Positions 1 through 7,868 are shown, counted from the first letter of the stretch. The stretch: 64,000 bases of DNA from Ardenticatenaceae bacterium (GCA_020634395.1 JACKBU010000004.1:221166-285165); one strand, 5' to 3'. Numbers and translations are program-made. Notes: a model not told the origin generated them from the letters alone.

Positions 1-901
1 CGCTGACGGCCTGGAAATCGTCAATGGTCAGATCGACGCCGCCGGTTTTGGCCATGGCGATGAGGTGAAGCACAGCATTGGTGGAGCCGCCCAAAGCCAT
101 CACCACGACCATCGCATTCTCGAATGCCTCGCGGGTCATGATGTCGCTGGGTTTGATGTCGCGTTCCAGCAGCAGGCGCATGGCCGCGCCCGCGCGCACA
201 CATTCGTCTTGTTTTTCCTGCGATTCCGCCGGATAGGAGGCACTGTAGGGCAGGCTCATGCCCAGCGCTTCGATGGCCGAGGCCATGGTGTTGGCGGTGT
301 ACATGCCGCCGCAGGCGCCGGGGCCGGGGCAGGCGTGGCGCACAATCTCTTGCCGCTCTTCATCGCTGATTTTCCCGGCGATGTATTCGCCGTAGCTCTG
401 GAAGGCGGAGACGATGTCCAGCTTGTCGTACTGTGCCGTGCAGCCGGCGCGGATGGTGCCGCCATAAACCATGATGGCCGGGCGGTCCAGGCGCGACATG
501 GCCATGATGCAGCCGGGCATGTTTTTGTCGCAGCCGGGCAGGGCGATGAGGCCATCGTACCACTGGGCAGCCATGAGCGTTTCGATGGAGTCGGCGATAA
601 TTTCGCGTGACTGCAGGGAGAAGCTCATGCCGTCGGTGCCCATGCTGATACCGTCACTGACGCCGATGGTATTGAAACGCATGCCCACGAGATCGGCGGC
701 TTCGACGCCTTCTTTGACTTTGGCGGAGAGGTCGTTGAGGTGCATGTTGCAGGTGTTGCCTTCGTACCACATGCTGGCGATGCCTACCTGGGCCTTATCC
801 ATGTCGGCGGCGGTCATGCCGGTGCCGTAGAGCATTGCCTGCGAGGCGCCCTGCGCTTTGGGTTGGGTGATGCGGGAACTGTATTTGTTGAGTTGGGTCA
901 T
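1..901 (-). CDS. ilvD: Dihydroxy-acid dehydratase, C-terminal part beyond the left edge
   Basis: IlvD dehydrates 2,3-dihydroxy-3-methylvalerate and 2,3-dihydroxyisovalerate to 2-oxo acids in isoleucine and valine synthesis in the cytoplasm. About 300 residues are visible, starting MTQLNKYSSRITQPKAQG. Three iron-sulfur cysteine motifs are present: GNTCNMH near residue 50, GCDKNMPG near 123 and GPGACGGMYTANTM near 196. The family is about 555-570 residues long, so just under half is missing past the window edge. The ATG at 901 overlaps the TGA of the upstream toxin reading frame as ATGA, which suggests translational coupling to the toxin-antitoxin pair. No copy of the ACGGCCGT palindrome occurs in the visible part. 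Identification is secure. Confidence 0.96.
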   Translation of the reverse strand, partial: MTQLNKYSSRITQPKAQGASQAMLYGTGMTAADMDKAQVGIASMWYEGNTCNMHLNDLSAKVKEGVEAADLVGMRFNTIGVSDGISMGTDGMSFSLQSREIIADSIETLMAAQWYDGLIALPGCDKNMPGCIMAMSRLDRPAIMVYGGTIRAGCTAQYDKLDIVSAFQSYGEYIAGKISDEERQEIVRHACPGPGACGGMYTANTMASAIEALGMSLPYSASYPAESQEKQDECVRAGAAMRLLLERDIKPSDIMTREAFENAMVVVMALGGSTNAVLHLIAMAKTGGVDLTIDDFQAVS

Positions 902-1243
902 ATCTTCTCTTCTACTTTGAGGGGGAATGGGGTAGTCAATTCTTGCAGTAAGGGGCCAATTCGTTTCAGAACCTGGATATTCACTTGGCCAAATTTCTTG
1001 ACGATAATGGTTTGAGAGAGCGTATAGATTTTATCCACGCGAATATGTCCTGGTCGATCGCTCGTTTGTAATGGTGAAGCCGAAATTTGTTTGCAACGGC
1101 CGTGATGTCATCGCCACCACAATGACATCAGCGTTCTGTTGGTTGTATTGATTTGTGGAAATCACGATAACTGGGCGTCGCTTTTGTGCGGACAAATCGG
1201 TGAATGGTACAGGAACCAGGACGATGTCACCTTGTTTAGGCAT
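898..1243 (-). pseudogene. PemK/MazF-like toxin gene broken by a frameshift
   Basis: The N-terminal part (MPKQGDIVLVPVPFTDLS, then KRRPVIVIS and DVIVVAMTS) is typical of PemK/MazF endoribonuclease toxins. That frame stops at 1031-1033 after about 70 residues. The expected C-terminus continues in another frame: RPGHIRVDKIYTLSQ followed by IIVKKFGQVN and a TGA at 898-900. From ATG to that TGA is 346 nt, not a multiple of three, so a single indel near 1050-1070 explains the break. The two halves together give the usual length of about 115 residues. The gene follows the antitoxin with an 8-nt overlap and its last codon overlaps the ilvD start. It could be a decayed toxin, programmed frameshifting or a sequencing or assembly error. 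Confidence 0.8.
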
Positions 1244-1457
1244 TATTCCAATCCTCGTCGTCGAGGGGATTGTCCCAAAAGTCCAGGCTGGTTTGAGCAG
1301 CATGTGTCAGATCATTGAATGTGTCCGGTTCTTCAACGATGAAAACGGTCACATGTGCGCCAGGTAAGAGGGGCACTTGCAGTTCAATTCGGCCATCGGG
1401 GTTTACTTCGGCCTGATATTTCAGGGCTTTCTGTGGAAAATCAGCAAATTTTTCCAT
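1236..1457 (-). CDS. Probable antitoxin partner of the PemK-like toxin
   Basis: A 73-residue acidic protein starts MEKFADFPQKALKYQAEV and ends DDEDWNNA. The ATG at 1457 is chosen because AGAGG lies a few bases upstream; an in-frame ATG at 1484 would add nine residues. The segment VNPDGRIELQVPLLPGAHVTVFIVE resembles the short beta-strand DNA-binding or dimerisation unit seen in small antitoxins, followed by an acidic tail that could bind the toxin. The assignment rests mainly on position: it overlaps the toxin start by 8 nt, the usual antitoxin-first order. No named antitoxin family was recognised with certainty. Confidence 0.7.
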   Translation of the reverse strand: MEKFADFPQKALKYQAEVNPDGRIELQVPLLPGAHVTVFIVEEPDTFNDLTHAAQTSLDFWDNPLDDEDWNNA

Positions 1458-1546
1458 TTTTTGCCTCTTGCCTAACGAAGTCACGGTTGGTAACTATTTT
1501 ATCCATTCTATCACGACTGATGCGGTAAAAAAACGTTCAGAATGTG

Positions 1547-1951
1547 TTATTCTAAAACGGCCGTTCCCTCCACCTCAATCAAAAACTCCGGCCGGGCCAG
1601 CGACTGCACGCCAATCCAGGTGGTCGCCGGGGGATGCTCGCCGGGGAAAAAGGCTTTGAGTCCCTCGCTCACCGGCGCGGTGCGGTCCATCCAGTCATGG
1701 ACGATGTAGATGCGCAGGGCGACGATGTCGGCTAAAGTGCCGCCGGCGATGGTAACGGCCGTTTCCACGTTCCGCAAACTTTGCCACACTTGCGCCCGCA
1801 AATCATTCTCGCCGATGGTGTTCTGGTGCTCATCCCAGGCCACCTGCCCGGAAAAGTACACCGTGCGGCTGCCCTGCGCCACCACAATCTGCGAAAAACC
1901 AAACTGCAGGCTGTTGAAAAGGGAATCGGGGTTAAGACTTGTTTTGCTCAT
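1547..1951 (-). CDS. RidA/YjgF/RutC-family protein
   Basis: This 134-residue protein belongs to the Rid superfamily, small trimeric cytoplasmic proteins. Many members hydrolyse reactive enamine and imine intermediates made by PLP enzymes. Visible family features are SQIVVAQGSRTVYFSGQVAWD near the start, SLRNVETAVTIAGGTLADIV in the middle and PPATTWIGVQSLARPEFLIE near the end, with normal length. The Arg and Glu near the C-terminus are the residues that line the active site in active RidA proteins, so deaminase activity is plausible but not proven. It lies on the same strand as ilvD and the toxin-antitoxin pair, separated by about 90 nt. A word-repeat hairpin lies immediately upstream. Confidence 0.9.
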   Translation of the reverse strand: MSKTSLNPDSLFNSLQFGFSQIVVAQGSRTVYFSGQVAWDEHQNTIGENDLRAQVWQSLRNVETAVTIAGGTLADIVALRIYIVHDWMDRTAPVSEGLKAFFPGEHPPATTWIGVQSLARPEFLIEVEGTAVLE

Positions 1952-1962
1952 AATTGGAGATT

Positions 1963-2014
1963 AGAGATTGGAGACTGGAGATTAGAGACTCCCAGTCTCC
2001 AGTCTCCAATCTCT
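1963..2014. repeat. Intergenic hairpin of GGAGATT-type words
   Basis: Perfect 19-bp arms, AGAGATTGGAGACTGGAGA at 1963-1981 and its complement at 1996-2014, enclose a 14-nt loop. The sequence is made of near-repeats of GGAGATT and GGAGACT. It fills the gap between the double-GNAT gene stop and the RidA start. It may act as a processing or termination hairpin, but there is no convincing T-run. Similar elements lie at 55,807, 27,603 and 22,223. Confidence 0.8.
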
Positions 2015-2015
2015 C

Positions 2016-2957
2016 TTAAAATACTTTACGCCAGTAATACGCTTTGTAAATTTCCGTAAAGCCCAGGCTGTTGTACAGAGCGTTGGCCGGGACCATGTCG
2101 CCGGTTTCCACGGTAACGTCCACGGCGCCCATGGCCTTCAGGCGCAGCAGACCTTCCTGCATCAGCGCTTTGCCCAGGCCGCGCTGCTGATGGTCGGGAT
2201 GGGTGCAGACCGGCTCGAAAATGCCGCGCCGATTCATCTCGTCCCAGGGCACGCCCACATAAGCGGCAAAACTGCCGTCTGGCGTTACGGCCACCAGGTC
2301 CAGTTCCTGGCGGAAGCTGGGCGCATTGCGTGTAAACCACTGGTATTCGGCAGCGTTGTGGAAGTCCCGGCGGAAAGCGGCGTTTAGCAGATCGGCGATT
2401 TTTTGGCAGTCATCCAGATCTTCCGGATTGGTGGCGCGCAGCGTATACCCTTCGGCCAGTTGGGGCTGGGCCAGCGGCTGCTGCCCAAAGCGCAGGTGGC
2501 GCAAAACGCCGCCGTAGCTCATCTTTTCATAGCCGCGCTCGGTCAGTAAACGCTGGCGGTGGGCATCGTACTCGTAGATGAAGAAGTGGAGCTGACGGCC
2601 GTTGCCATCTTCCGCCGCTTCGCTCAGGTTGGCTTCGGTCCACGCTATCATGTCCTCTTCCAAAAAGCGGAAATCTGGGTCGACTTGCAGGTTGGCCCAT
2701 CCCAGGCCGTCGGGGTTGGCTATGCCGATGAGACGGCCGTCATCCGTCTCCCACAGCTGGCAGTTCTGGTTCCAGTTCGGACTCCCCGCCTGGTGCGGAT
2801 GGTAAAAGCGGCGTCCTTCCCAGCGGCGCATGTCCCAATTGAACCCTGGCGGCGCGGTGCTTACCGTTTCCAGCAGCAGTTGGTGCACTCGCCAGTAATC
2901 GTCTTCGTTATCCAGAGGCCGTTGGCGTACAGATATTAAATTGCTTGGGGCGATCAT
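2016..2957 (-). CDS. Tandem GNAT-fold acetyltransferase
   Basis: A 313-residue cytoplasmic protein. The C-terminal half (about residues 165-313) is a recognisable GNAT N-acetyltransferase: FEPVCTHPDHQQRGLGKALM holds the acetyl-CoA pyrophosphate-binding Q/R-x-x-G-x-G/A signature, and NALYNSLGFTEIYKAYYWR is the usual C-terminal strand. The N-terminal half (about 20-150) looks like a second, degenerate GNAT domain, with WANLQVDPDFRFLEEDMIAW and LLTERGYEKMSYGGVLRHL. Two-domain GNATs often keep one catalytic and one structural half. The substrate cannot be predicted; mycothiol synthase-like and antibiotic-modifying members share this layout. It is transcribed alone from the minus strand. Confidence 0.85.
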   Translation of the reverse strand: MIAPSNLISVRQRPLDNEDDYWRVHQLLLETVSTAPPGFNWDMRRWEGRRFYHPHQAGSPNWNQNCQLWETDDGRLIGIANPDGLGWANLQVDPDFRFLEEDMIAWTEANLSEAAEDGNGRQLHFFIYEYDAHRQRLLTERGYEKMSYGGVLRHLRFGQQPLAQPQLAEGYTLRATNPEDLDDCQKIADLLNAAFRRDFHNAAEYQWFTRNAPSFRQELDLVAVTPDGSFAAYVGVPWDEMNRRGIFEPVCTHPDHQQRGLGKALMQEGLLRLKAMGAVDVTVETGDMVPANALYNSLGFTEIYKAYYWRKVF

Positions 2958-3267
2958 GATGTTTTCCTTTTGCGGCCAAAAACAAAGATATGTTTAGCGG
3001 GAACTGCAACGTCCAGCCGCAGTGCGATTGTATCAGGCTGGACGGACTTGTAAATGAAGAAGTTACGCCTTTCACGGTTTGCCGCGCAGCCCGGTCGGAA
3101 GAAATCCGGGCCCGGACAAAAACAGCGTTCATCCCGACAAAAACTGTTTTTGTGCAGTGCTGAATAGGTTATGCCTATATAAAAACAATTTATACATCGA
3201 CAAAACCTATTCTGCACAAGGCCAAACCGATTTTGGGGAGTTTAGGGGCGAGGGACTAAAGGGAAAG
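2958..3267. other. Intergenic region with an inverted repeat and GACAAAA words
   Basis: About 310 bases without a convincing gene. An imperfect inverted repeat is visible: TTGTGCAG plus AATAGGTT at 3150-3170 (split by TGCTG) pairs with AACCTATTCTGCACAA at 3204-3219. The words GACAAAAAC or GACAAAAC occur around 3115, 3136 and 3199. The start of the double-GNAT gene lies to the left, so its promoter should be here, but I see no clear boxes. Short open frames in this stretch resemble no known protein. Confidence 0.55.
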
Positions 3268-3921
3268 TTACCACAGGCCTGGCAGCAGCCGCCGCGTGCG
3301 TGCGGCGTAGGCCCGGTAACCAGGCAGCGTTTGCTGCAAGAAAGCATCTTCCCACAGCAGGCGGCGCAAAAACAAAACGATGAGCACGGCCGTTAAAACC
3401 AGCGCCCCGTACACATTCAAAATCAACGGCATGCCCACCACCTGCAGCATATTCCCCAGATACCCGGGGTGGCGAATCCACTGGTACGGTCCTGCTTCTA
3501 TCACGTCCTGCCCGGCCCACGTTTCGATGTGGCCGGAAAAATACGGTCCCAGCACGGCCACACTCCACACCCGCAGCCCGATACCTGCGGCGGCCAGGAC
3601 TGCGCCGGCCGCGGCCACGGCCGTATTCGTGCGCGGCCAGAGGGCATACAGCAGCAGACTGCCCAGCAGCAGCACCCACCAGCCCAGCGAGAGCCAGTAG
3701 CGCAGCGGTTCATGGGCACGCTGCCCGTCGGGCGGCTGGCTTTGATGGGCGCGCCGCTCGGCCACCAGATAGATCGCCAGCAGCCCGCCATACAGATAGA
3801 CCTGCCAGGGGGTTAGCTCAGGCCAGCGGCGGATGAGGGCCACGGCCGTTATCGCCAGCAGCAGCCATAAAAGCACAAACAACAGCCAGTAAACCCGGTG
3901 TGGAAATTCAGACTGGGTCAT
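3268..3921 (-). CDS. ICMT/PEMT-like membrane methyltransferase
   Basis: A 217-residue integral membrane protein with about five hydrophobic segments. Near residues 140-160 it carries GPYQWIRHPGYLGNMLQ, the R-H-P-x-Y signature of the isoprenylcysteine carboxyl methyltransferase and phospholipid methyltransferase superfamily, which binds S-adenosylmethionine at the membrane surface. A later conserved Glu and the Y-x-x-Y segment (WEDAFLQQTLPGYRAYAARTR) also fit. Bacteria do not prenylate proteins as eukaryotes do, so the substrate is probably a lipid, an isoprenoid or another small hydrophobic molecule. Its start overlaps the end of the upstream S2P-like gene by 14 nt, so the two are probably co-translated. 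Confidence 0.85.
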   Translation of the reverse strand: MTQSEFPHRVYWLLFVLLWLLLAITAVALIRRWPELTPWQVYLYGGLLAIYLVAERRAHQSQPPDGQRAHEPLRYWLSLGWWVLLLGSLLLYALWPRTNTAVAAAGAVLAAAGIGLRVWSVAVLGPYFSGHIETWAGQDVIEAGPYQWIRHPGYLGNMLQVVGMPLILNVYGALVLTAVLIVLFLRRLLWEDAFLQQTLPGYRAYAARTRRLLPGLW

Positions 3922-4600
3922 TTGGAGTACGGCCGTTTGCTGCCCAAAACCGGCGAATGGCCTCGCGCCGCGACCACAACAGCCAGGTGATCACGCCGCT
4001 CAACAGCGCCAGGGAAAGAACGCCCGCCTTTTTGACCACCGCATTGGCGTCTTCTGGCGTATACCCTTGTTCCACCAGCGTCCACTTCAAAATCACGCCC
4101 CCATCCACAATCGGCAGGGGCAGCAGTGCTCCGGTCAAGATGAAGCCGTGGCTCAGGCAGGCAATGTCCGCCAGTTCGCGGGAGAGCGAATCTGGTGCGG
4201 ACAGGGCGCGCCACAGCAGGCTGCCCAGCAGACTGGCCGCGCTGTAAATCGGTCCGCCCAGGCTGCGCTGGCGATGAATGGCCGGGGTTACATCGTTGTT
4301 GTTGTACAGCGTGCGCGGCATATCCAGCGACAGCAGCACCTGATCCATCGGCGCGCCGGCGCGTTTGGCGCTTTCCGTGTGCGCCAGCGCGTGGCCCACG
4401 TCGGCCAGAAAGGGGAAAGGCAGGCCCAGCAAGGCTACCAGCAGGCGCTGCCCCAGGCTGCGTTCCGGCCGACGCTTCCCGGCCAGCCAGGTCAGCATCA
4501 GCCACATGGTCGGCGGCGCGATCCAAAAAATCGGCCGGACGTTGACCGGCACGCCGTTGAAGTGAATAACGGTGCGAGCGTCTGTCAGTTTATGCATCAT
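3908..4600 (-). CDS. Degenerate site-2-protease (M50)-like membrane protein
   Basis: A 230-residue protein with four or more membrane segments. The segment DVGHALAHTESAK falls where M50 zinc proteases have H-E-x-x-H: both His are kept but Glu is Ala. LLPLPIVDGGVILKW near residue 170 matches the second M50 motif (N-P-x-P-x-x-D-G). I infer an M50-like fold without classical catalysis, so perhaps a pseudoprotease or metal-binding membrane protein. The start at ATG 4600 is chosen because AAGGGG lies upstream. Extending the frame to 4654 would run through the OsmC terminator. It overlaps the ICMT-like gene by 14 nt. Confidence 0.65.
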   Translation of the reverse strand: MMHKLTDARTVIHFNGVPVNVRPIFWIAPPTMWLMLTWLAGKRRPERSLGQRLLVALLGLPFPFLADVGHALAHTESAKRAGAPMDQVLLSLDMPRTLYNNNDVTPAIHRQRSLGGPIYSAASLLGSLLWRALSAPDSLSRELADIACLSHGFILTGALLPLPIVDGGVILKWTLVEQGYTPEDANAVVKKAGVLSLALLSGVITWLLWSRREAIRRFWAANGRTPNDPV

Positions 4601-4626
4601 GGCGTCTTTCCCCTTGTCTGAAGCAA

Positions 4627-4648
4627 AAAGCCCGCGCAAACGGGCTTT
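4627..4648 (-). terminator. Intrinsic terminator of the OsmC gene
   Basis: AAAGCCCG at 4627-4634 pairs with CGGGCTTT at 4641-4648 across a 6-nt loop. Read on the minus strand, the stem runs into TTTTT. It lies 34 nt past the OsmC stop and ahead of the S2P-like gene start. Confidence 0.85.
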
Positions 4649-4681
4649 AGGCAAACGATAAGTTGGTCGAACGGCGCAGAC

Positions 4682-5077
4682 TTATCCGGCCGTTTGCACA
4701 GTTGTCGCCTGAACCTCGATCTGCGGCGGCCGTTCAAAATGCTTTTTGACGGCACATTGGTCGGCGGCGCGAATGAGGGCCGTCTTGTATTTTTCCGGGA
4801 AATCGGGCGGAACCTGGATGTCCAGGTTGACTTTTGTCACCATGCCGGTCATGGGGTTGACTTGCATGCTCTGCACCAGGCGAATGCCTTCGGCGGGAAT
4901 GCCGCGCTGGCGGCAGAAGCCCAGCACGTAAATGCCCGCACAGGTGCCAATGGAAGCCAGAAAAGTGGCAAACGGCGTGGGGGCCGAACTTTGCGGCGGC
5001 TGGTCGGTTGGCACGGTGAAGGGGCCAAAATGGGCGTCTACACGCGCGCCGCCGGGAAAATCGATGATCATCTCCAT
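4682..5077 (-). CDS. OsmC-family protein
   Basis: A 131-residue protein of the OsmC/Ohr superfamily, whose active members reduce organic hydroperoxides or fatty-acid peroxides with two reactive cysteines in the cytoplasm. Both cysteines are present: one in ASIGTCAGIYVLGFC near residue 47 and one in AADQCAVKKHFERPP near 108. The overall layout resembles the YhfA-like OsmC branch. The ATG at 5077 follows a purine-rich GGAGGTT stretch, a good ribosome-binding site. It is followed by a strong terminator, so it is probably a single-gene unit. Confidence 0.9.
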   Translation of the reverse strand: MEMIIDFPGGARVDAHFGPFTVPTDQPPQSSAPTPFATFLASIGTCAGIYVLGFCRQRGIPAEGIRLVQSMQVNPMTGMVTKVNLDIQVPPDFPEKYKTALIRAADQCAVKKHFERPPQIEVQATTVQTAG

Positions 5078-5226
5078 GAAAAAAACCTCCGTTTTTACGG
5101 TGTGTAAGTGTATTTAGCCGGTCAGGTGAAACTTTTACCTTACCGACCTATTATTTAGATTGTCGTAAGCCCGGAAAGTGACAAACGGCCGTTCCCCTCC
5201 CGCCAAATGTCATCCAATTGCCCTTC

Positions 5227-6123
5227 TCAGCCGCCCTGGTTCTCCTGCGTGTAGCGCCAGTCCCAAAACCAGTAAGCCAACCCCTTCCATTGTCCCCAAT
5301 CGGCAAACGCGGCTTCCACCTCTTTTTGGCCGATGGGTTCACTGCCGTGCCACTCGTAGGAGACCAGCTTAAAGGCCCAGGAGTCCACGGGTACAAAATC
5401 GTAATGGCCCAGCAGCATGAGCAGGCTGGCGGCGGCGTATGGCCCCACGCCTTTAAGGGCCAGCAGTTGTTTGCGCAAGTCGGCGGTGGGGATAACGGCC
5501 GTTTTCCACGCCTCCAGGTCCAATTCACCCGCCGCTGTACGCTGCGCCAACTCCAGCACGTAGGGCGCGCGGTAGCCCAGCTTGACCGTTTTCCGCAGAA
5601 CTTCCCCGTCGGCCTGTGCCAGCCGCGCCGGAGTGGGAAACGCGCGGCGCGCCGGATCGTCCGGCAGGGGCGCGCCAAAGTGGTCCACCAGCCCCTGCAC
5701 CATGCGGATCGTGCCGCTCCAGGTCGTGTTGGTCGTCAGGATGGTTTTCACCACGTCCTCAAACACCGTGGCGGAACGCAAAAGCCGCCCTTGCGCTTTC
5801 CCTTCGACGTGGGCCAGCTTTGGCTCTCCCCGAGCAGCGGCGTAAAATTCGGAGAGATCCTGGTGCAGGCCGAGCATCCATTGGACCTTGGCCGATAGTT
5901 CGGCCAGGGCGTCGTCGTCGAGACGGCCGTTGCTGCTGAGCAGCGCGCCGTTCTCCGCCGGAGTGACTGAGAACGCCACCACCGGCCCGGTCTTCAGTTC
6001 CAGGCAGTACGTGAAGGAATCGCCATTTTCGCCACGGCTGAAGGGCGCAAGCTGCACCCAGCCGTGGGAGCTGATGACAGTGGGCAGCGAATAAGTGGAT
6101 GAAGCGGAAAACTGAAGTTTCAT
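5227..6123 (-). CDS. HhH-GPD DNA glycosylase (AlkA/OGG1-like)
   Basis: A 298-residue base-excision repair enzyme of the helix-hairpin-helix-GPD superfamily, which removes damaged bases (alkylated purines or 8-oxoguanine) from DNA. The hairpin motif is LKGVGPYAAASLLMLLG near residue 230, followed by FVPVDSWAFKLVS with the catalytic Asp. The N-terminal 110 residues match the AlkA/OGG1-type beta domain in length and position. The C-terminus (YWFWDWRYTQE) is aromatic, as in homologues. The start at ATG 6123 (MKLQFSASSTYSL) is chosen over a 102-residue upstream extension that looks non-coding. The substrate, alkylated or oxidised base, is undecided. Confidence 0.85.
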   Translation of the reverse strand: MKLQFSASSTYSLPTVISSHGWVQLAPFSRGENGDSFTYCLELKTGPVVAFSVTPAENGALLSSNGRLDDDALAELSAKVQWMLGLHQDLSEFYAAARGEPKLAHVEGKAQGRLLRSATVFEDVVKTILTTNTTWSGTIRMVQGLVDHFGAPLPDDPARRAFPTPARLAQADGEVLRKTVKLGYRAPYVLELAQRTAAGELDLEAWKTAVIPTADLRKQLLALKGVGPYAAASLLMLLGHYDFVPVDSWAFKLVSYEWHGSEPIGQKEVEAAFADWGQWKGLAYWFWDWRYTQENQGG

Positions 6124-6228
6124 GCGGAGCCTCTTTTTCAGAAATCCCCGGCTTGCTGCCTGGGGCTGCCATATCTGGCTGAAGACTGGGTAATTGTAAC
6201 ACATCTGTTCTACGATGGAGAGAAAGTT

Positions 6229-6522
6229 ATGAAGCTTATCGCCATGGAAAGCGAGCTGCCAGGGGCCACGGCCGTGCAGTTTCAGCAGCACAGCCGCGCT
6301 GAGGCGCTGCGGGTGTGGGAACTCTACCAGGCAGGCATCGTGCGCCAGGTCTATTTTCGGGCAGATCGGCCGGAGGCGGTGTTGGTTTTGGAATGCGCCG
6401 ATGTGGCGGAAGCGGAGTCTGCACTGCAAACGCTGCCGCTGGTGGCCGCCGGCCTGATCACTTTTGAGATTATTCCGCTGGCGCCGTATCCTGGGTTTGC
6501 TCGCCTGTTTGCTGCGGATTAG
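6229..6522 (+). CDS. Small alpha/beta-barrel protein, muconolactone isomerase-like
   Basis: A 97-residue protein preceded by GGAGAGAAAGTT, a good ribosome-binding site. It resembles the dimeric ferredoxin-like alpha/beta-barrel proteins related to muconolactone isomerase: SRAEALRVWELYQAGIVRQVYF reports a helix then a strand, and AVLVLECADVAEAESALQTLP gives the second beta-alpha-beta unit. Catalytic function is unlikely to be catechol degradation here because no such pathway genes are nearby. Its 3' end overlaps the convergent formyltransferase gene by 53 nt. Confidence 0.7.
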   Translation: MKLIAMESELPGATAVQFQQHSRAEALRVWELYQAGIVRQVYFRADRPEAVLVLECADVAEAESALQTLPLVAAGLITFEIIPLAPYPGFARLFAAD

Positions 6523-7423
6523 AGCCTGCCGGTACGGTCAGAATGCCGGGCGAAAACTGGACGTGGCTGACGGCTCCCTGGCGCACGACAGGCTGCGGCA
6601 GTTGGCCGTCAGGCTGGTAGGAAACGGCCGTCTGCGCCCTTACCAGTTCCTCTGCGGCATGAATGGTGAACGGCCGTCCCCATTCCGCCGCGCCGCGTAT
6701 GAAGTTGAAGGCGCGCCGCGCCGGCCAGGTGGTAGGGATGTGAAAATCGGCGGGCCGGGGCGTGGGGGCGGAACGGCCGTTGCCACTTTGCGGCCGTCGG
6801 GACAGTGTGTCCTCTTGCAGCCGGGCCAGGGCCTCGACGAGCAGTTGGCCCCCGGCGTCGGCCAGCAGCTCATCGGCCGCCGCGCCGGAAATGCCATCCG
6901 GCAGGGTGAGCGGCGTCTGCAAGACGATGTCGCCCGTATCCAATCCCTCATCCATAAAGTGCACCGTCACGCCGGTTGCCCGAATTCCTTCCCGAAATGT
7001 CCAGAACAGCGGGGCCGGGCCGCGAAAATCGGGCAGCAGCGAGGGGTGTACATTTAGAAAGCCGTGCCGCGGGATGGCTAAAACGCCGCCTGGAATGCGC
7101 CGGTCGAAGCAGGACACGCAGGCTATATCCGGCTGCAAACCGGCCAGATAGGCGCGGGTATCGCTTGCGTTCAGGTCGCCGATTTCGTACACTGGGATGG
7201 ACTGCTGCCAGGCGATCGAGACGATGGTGGCGGCGGCAAAGGGTGTGAGCAGAGGCAGTTGGGAAACGGCCGTCACCGGCTCCACCCTCCGCACCCCCGG
7301 CCATTTTTCTGCCGCCGGCACACAAACGGCCGTAATCATTACCTCCGCTGCCAGCAATGCCTGCAACGGCCGTCGTGAAAAATCGCCCAACATGCCAAAA
7401 TACACCACACGCAAATTGTTCAT
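6470..7423 (-). CDS. Formyltransferase related to methionyl-tRNA formyltransferase
   Basis: A 317-residue protein of the Fmt/PurN formyltransferase fold, using 10-formyl-tetrahydrofolate. The catalytic Asn-His-Asp set is visible: NVHPSLLPDFRGPAPLFW near residue 115 and MDEGLDTGDIVLQTPL near 150. The C-terminal domain (about 205-317) is divergent and Pro-rich, so it could be an Fmt paralogue acting on a sugar amine or other substrate rather than the essential initiator-tRNA enzyme. The N-terminal part is MNNLRVVYFGMLGDFSRRPL. The ATG at 7423 is chosen; one at 7444 is also in frame. It contains six copies of ACGGCCGT, a high density that hints it is not under tight constraint. It overlaps the convergent gene by 53 nt. 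Confidence 0.82.
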   Translation of the reverse strand: MNNLRVVYFGMLGDFSRRPLQALLAAEVMITAVCVPAAEKWPGVRRVEPVTAVSQLPLLTPFAAATIVSIAWQQSIPVYEIGDLNASDTRAYLAGLQPDIACVSCFDRRIPGGVLAIPRHGFLNVHPSLLPDFRGPAPLFWTFREGIRATGVTVHFMDEGLDTGDIVLQTPLTLPDGISGAAADELLADAGGQLLVEALARLQEDTLSRRPQSGNGRSAPTPRPADFHIPTTWPARRAFNFIRGAAEWGRPFTIHAAEELVRAQTAVSYQPDGQLPQPVVRQGAVSHVQFSPGILTVPAGSNPQQTGEQTQDTAPAE

Positions 7424-7497
7424 TTGAAGCCCTGCCCTTCCCATTATATACTTTACCCCACTGAATCCACTGGCACTCACTTCCGTTGGAGAGAAAA

Positions 7498-7803
7498 ATG
7501 ACCCGAGAAACCAAAACGATTACCGTCGTTCAATGCGCCAAGCTGAACGCAGAACTGCCCGCCTTATCACGGCCGCCATTTCCCGGCGAGCTTGGTCAGC
7601 GCATTTACGAGAATATTTCCCAGTTTGCCTGGAACCTGTGGCCGGAACAGGCCACCCTGATTATCAATCATTATGGCCTGAATATGGCCGACCCGCGCGC
7701 GCAAGAGATGCTGATGGAGGAGATGGAGCGCTTTTTCTTCGGCGAAGGCGGCCAGCCGCCGGAAGGTTGGACGCCGCCCTCAGCTGCGCCGCGCAAGAAA
7801 TGA
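7498..7803 (+). CDS. YggX-like Fe(II) trafficking / oxidative damage protection protein
   Basis: A 101-residue protein. The stretch PPFPGELGQRIYENISQFAW and the following NLWPEQATLIINHYGLNM align by eye with E. coli YggX (about 91 residues), which protects iron-sulfur clusters and is thought to handle labile Fe(II). The N-terminal Cys (VVQCAKLN) sits where YggX has its conserved Cys near residue 7. The end, QPPEGWTPP, matches the usual EGYTP tail. The start is the ATG at 7498 with GGAGAG upstream; a TTG at 7486 is less likely. The next gene encodes the selenoprotein, so a shared redox or iron-sulfur theme is possible but unproven. Confidence 0.88.
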   Translation: MTRETKTITVVQCAKLNAELPALSRPPFPGELGQRIYENISQFAWNLWPEQATLIINHYGLNMADPRAQEMLMEEMERFFFGEGGQPPEGWTPPSAAPRKK

Positions 7804-7809
7804 GGCGTA

Positions 7810-7857
7810 AAGCGTGATGCGTAGCGATTTACGCATCACGCATCACGCATCACGCTT
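7810..7857. repeat. Intergenic hairpin of GCGTGATGC words
   Basis: AAGCGTGATGCGT at 7810-7822 is the exact complement of ACGCATCACGCTT at 7845-7857, and a middle copy (ACGCATCACGC at 7831-7841) can pair alternatively. The word CATCACG appears three times in a row. It lies between the YggX-like gene and the selenoprotein gene and could act as a terminator or attenuator. A relative lies at 17,829-17,878. Confidence 0.8.
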
Positions 7858-7868
7858 CAATTCCATCT

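Noticed and set aside
4601..4654. N-terminal extension of the S2P-like protein
   Set aside because: The extra codons cross the OsmC terminator at 4627-4648, and a good start with a ribosome-binding site lies at 4600.
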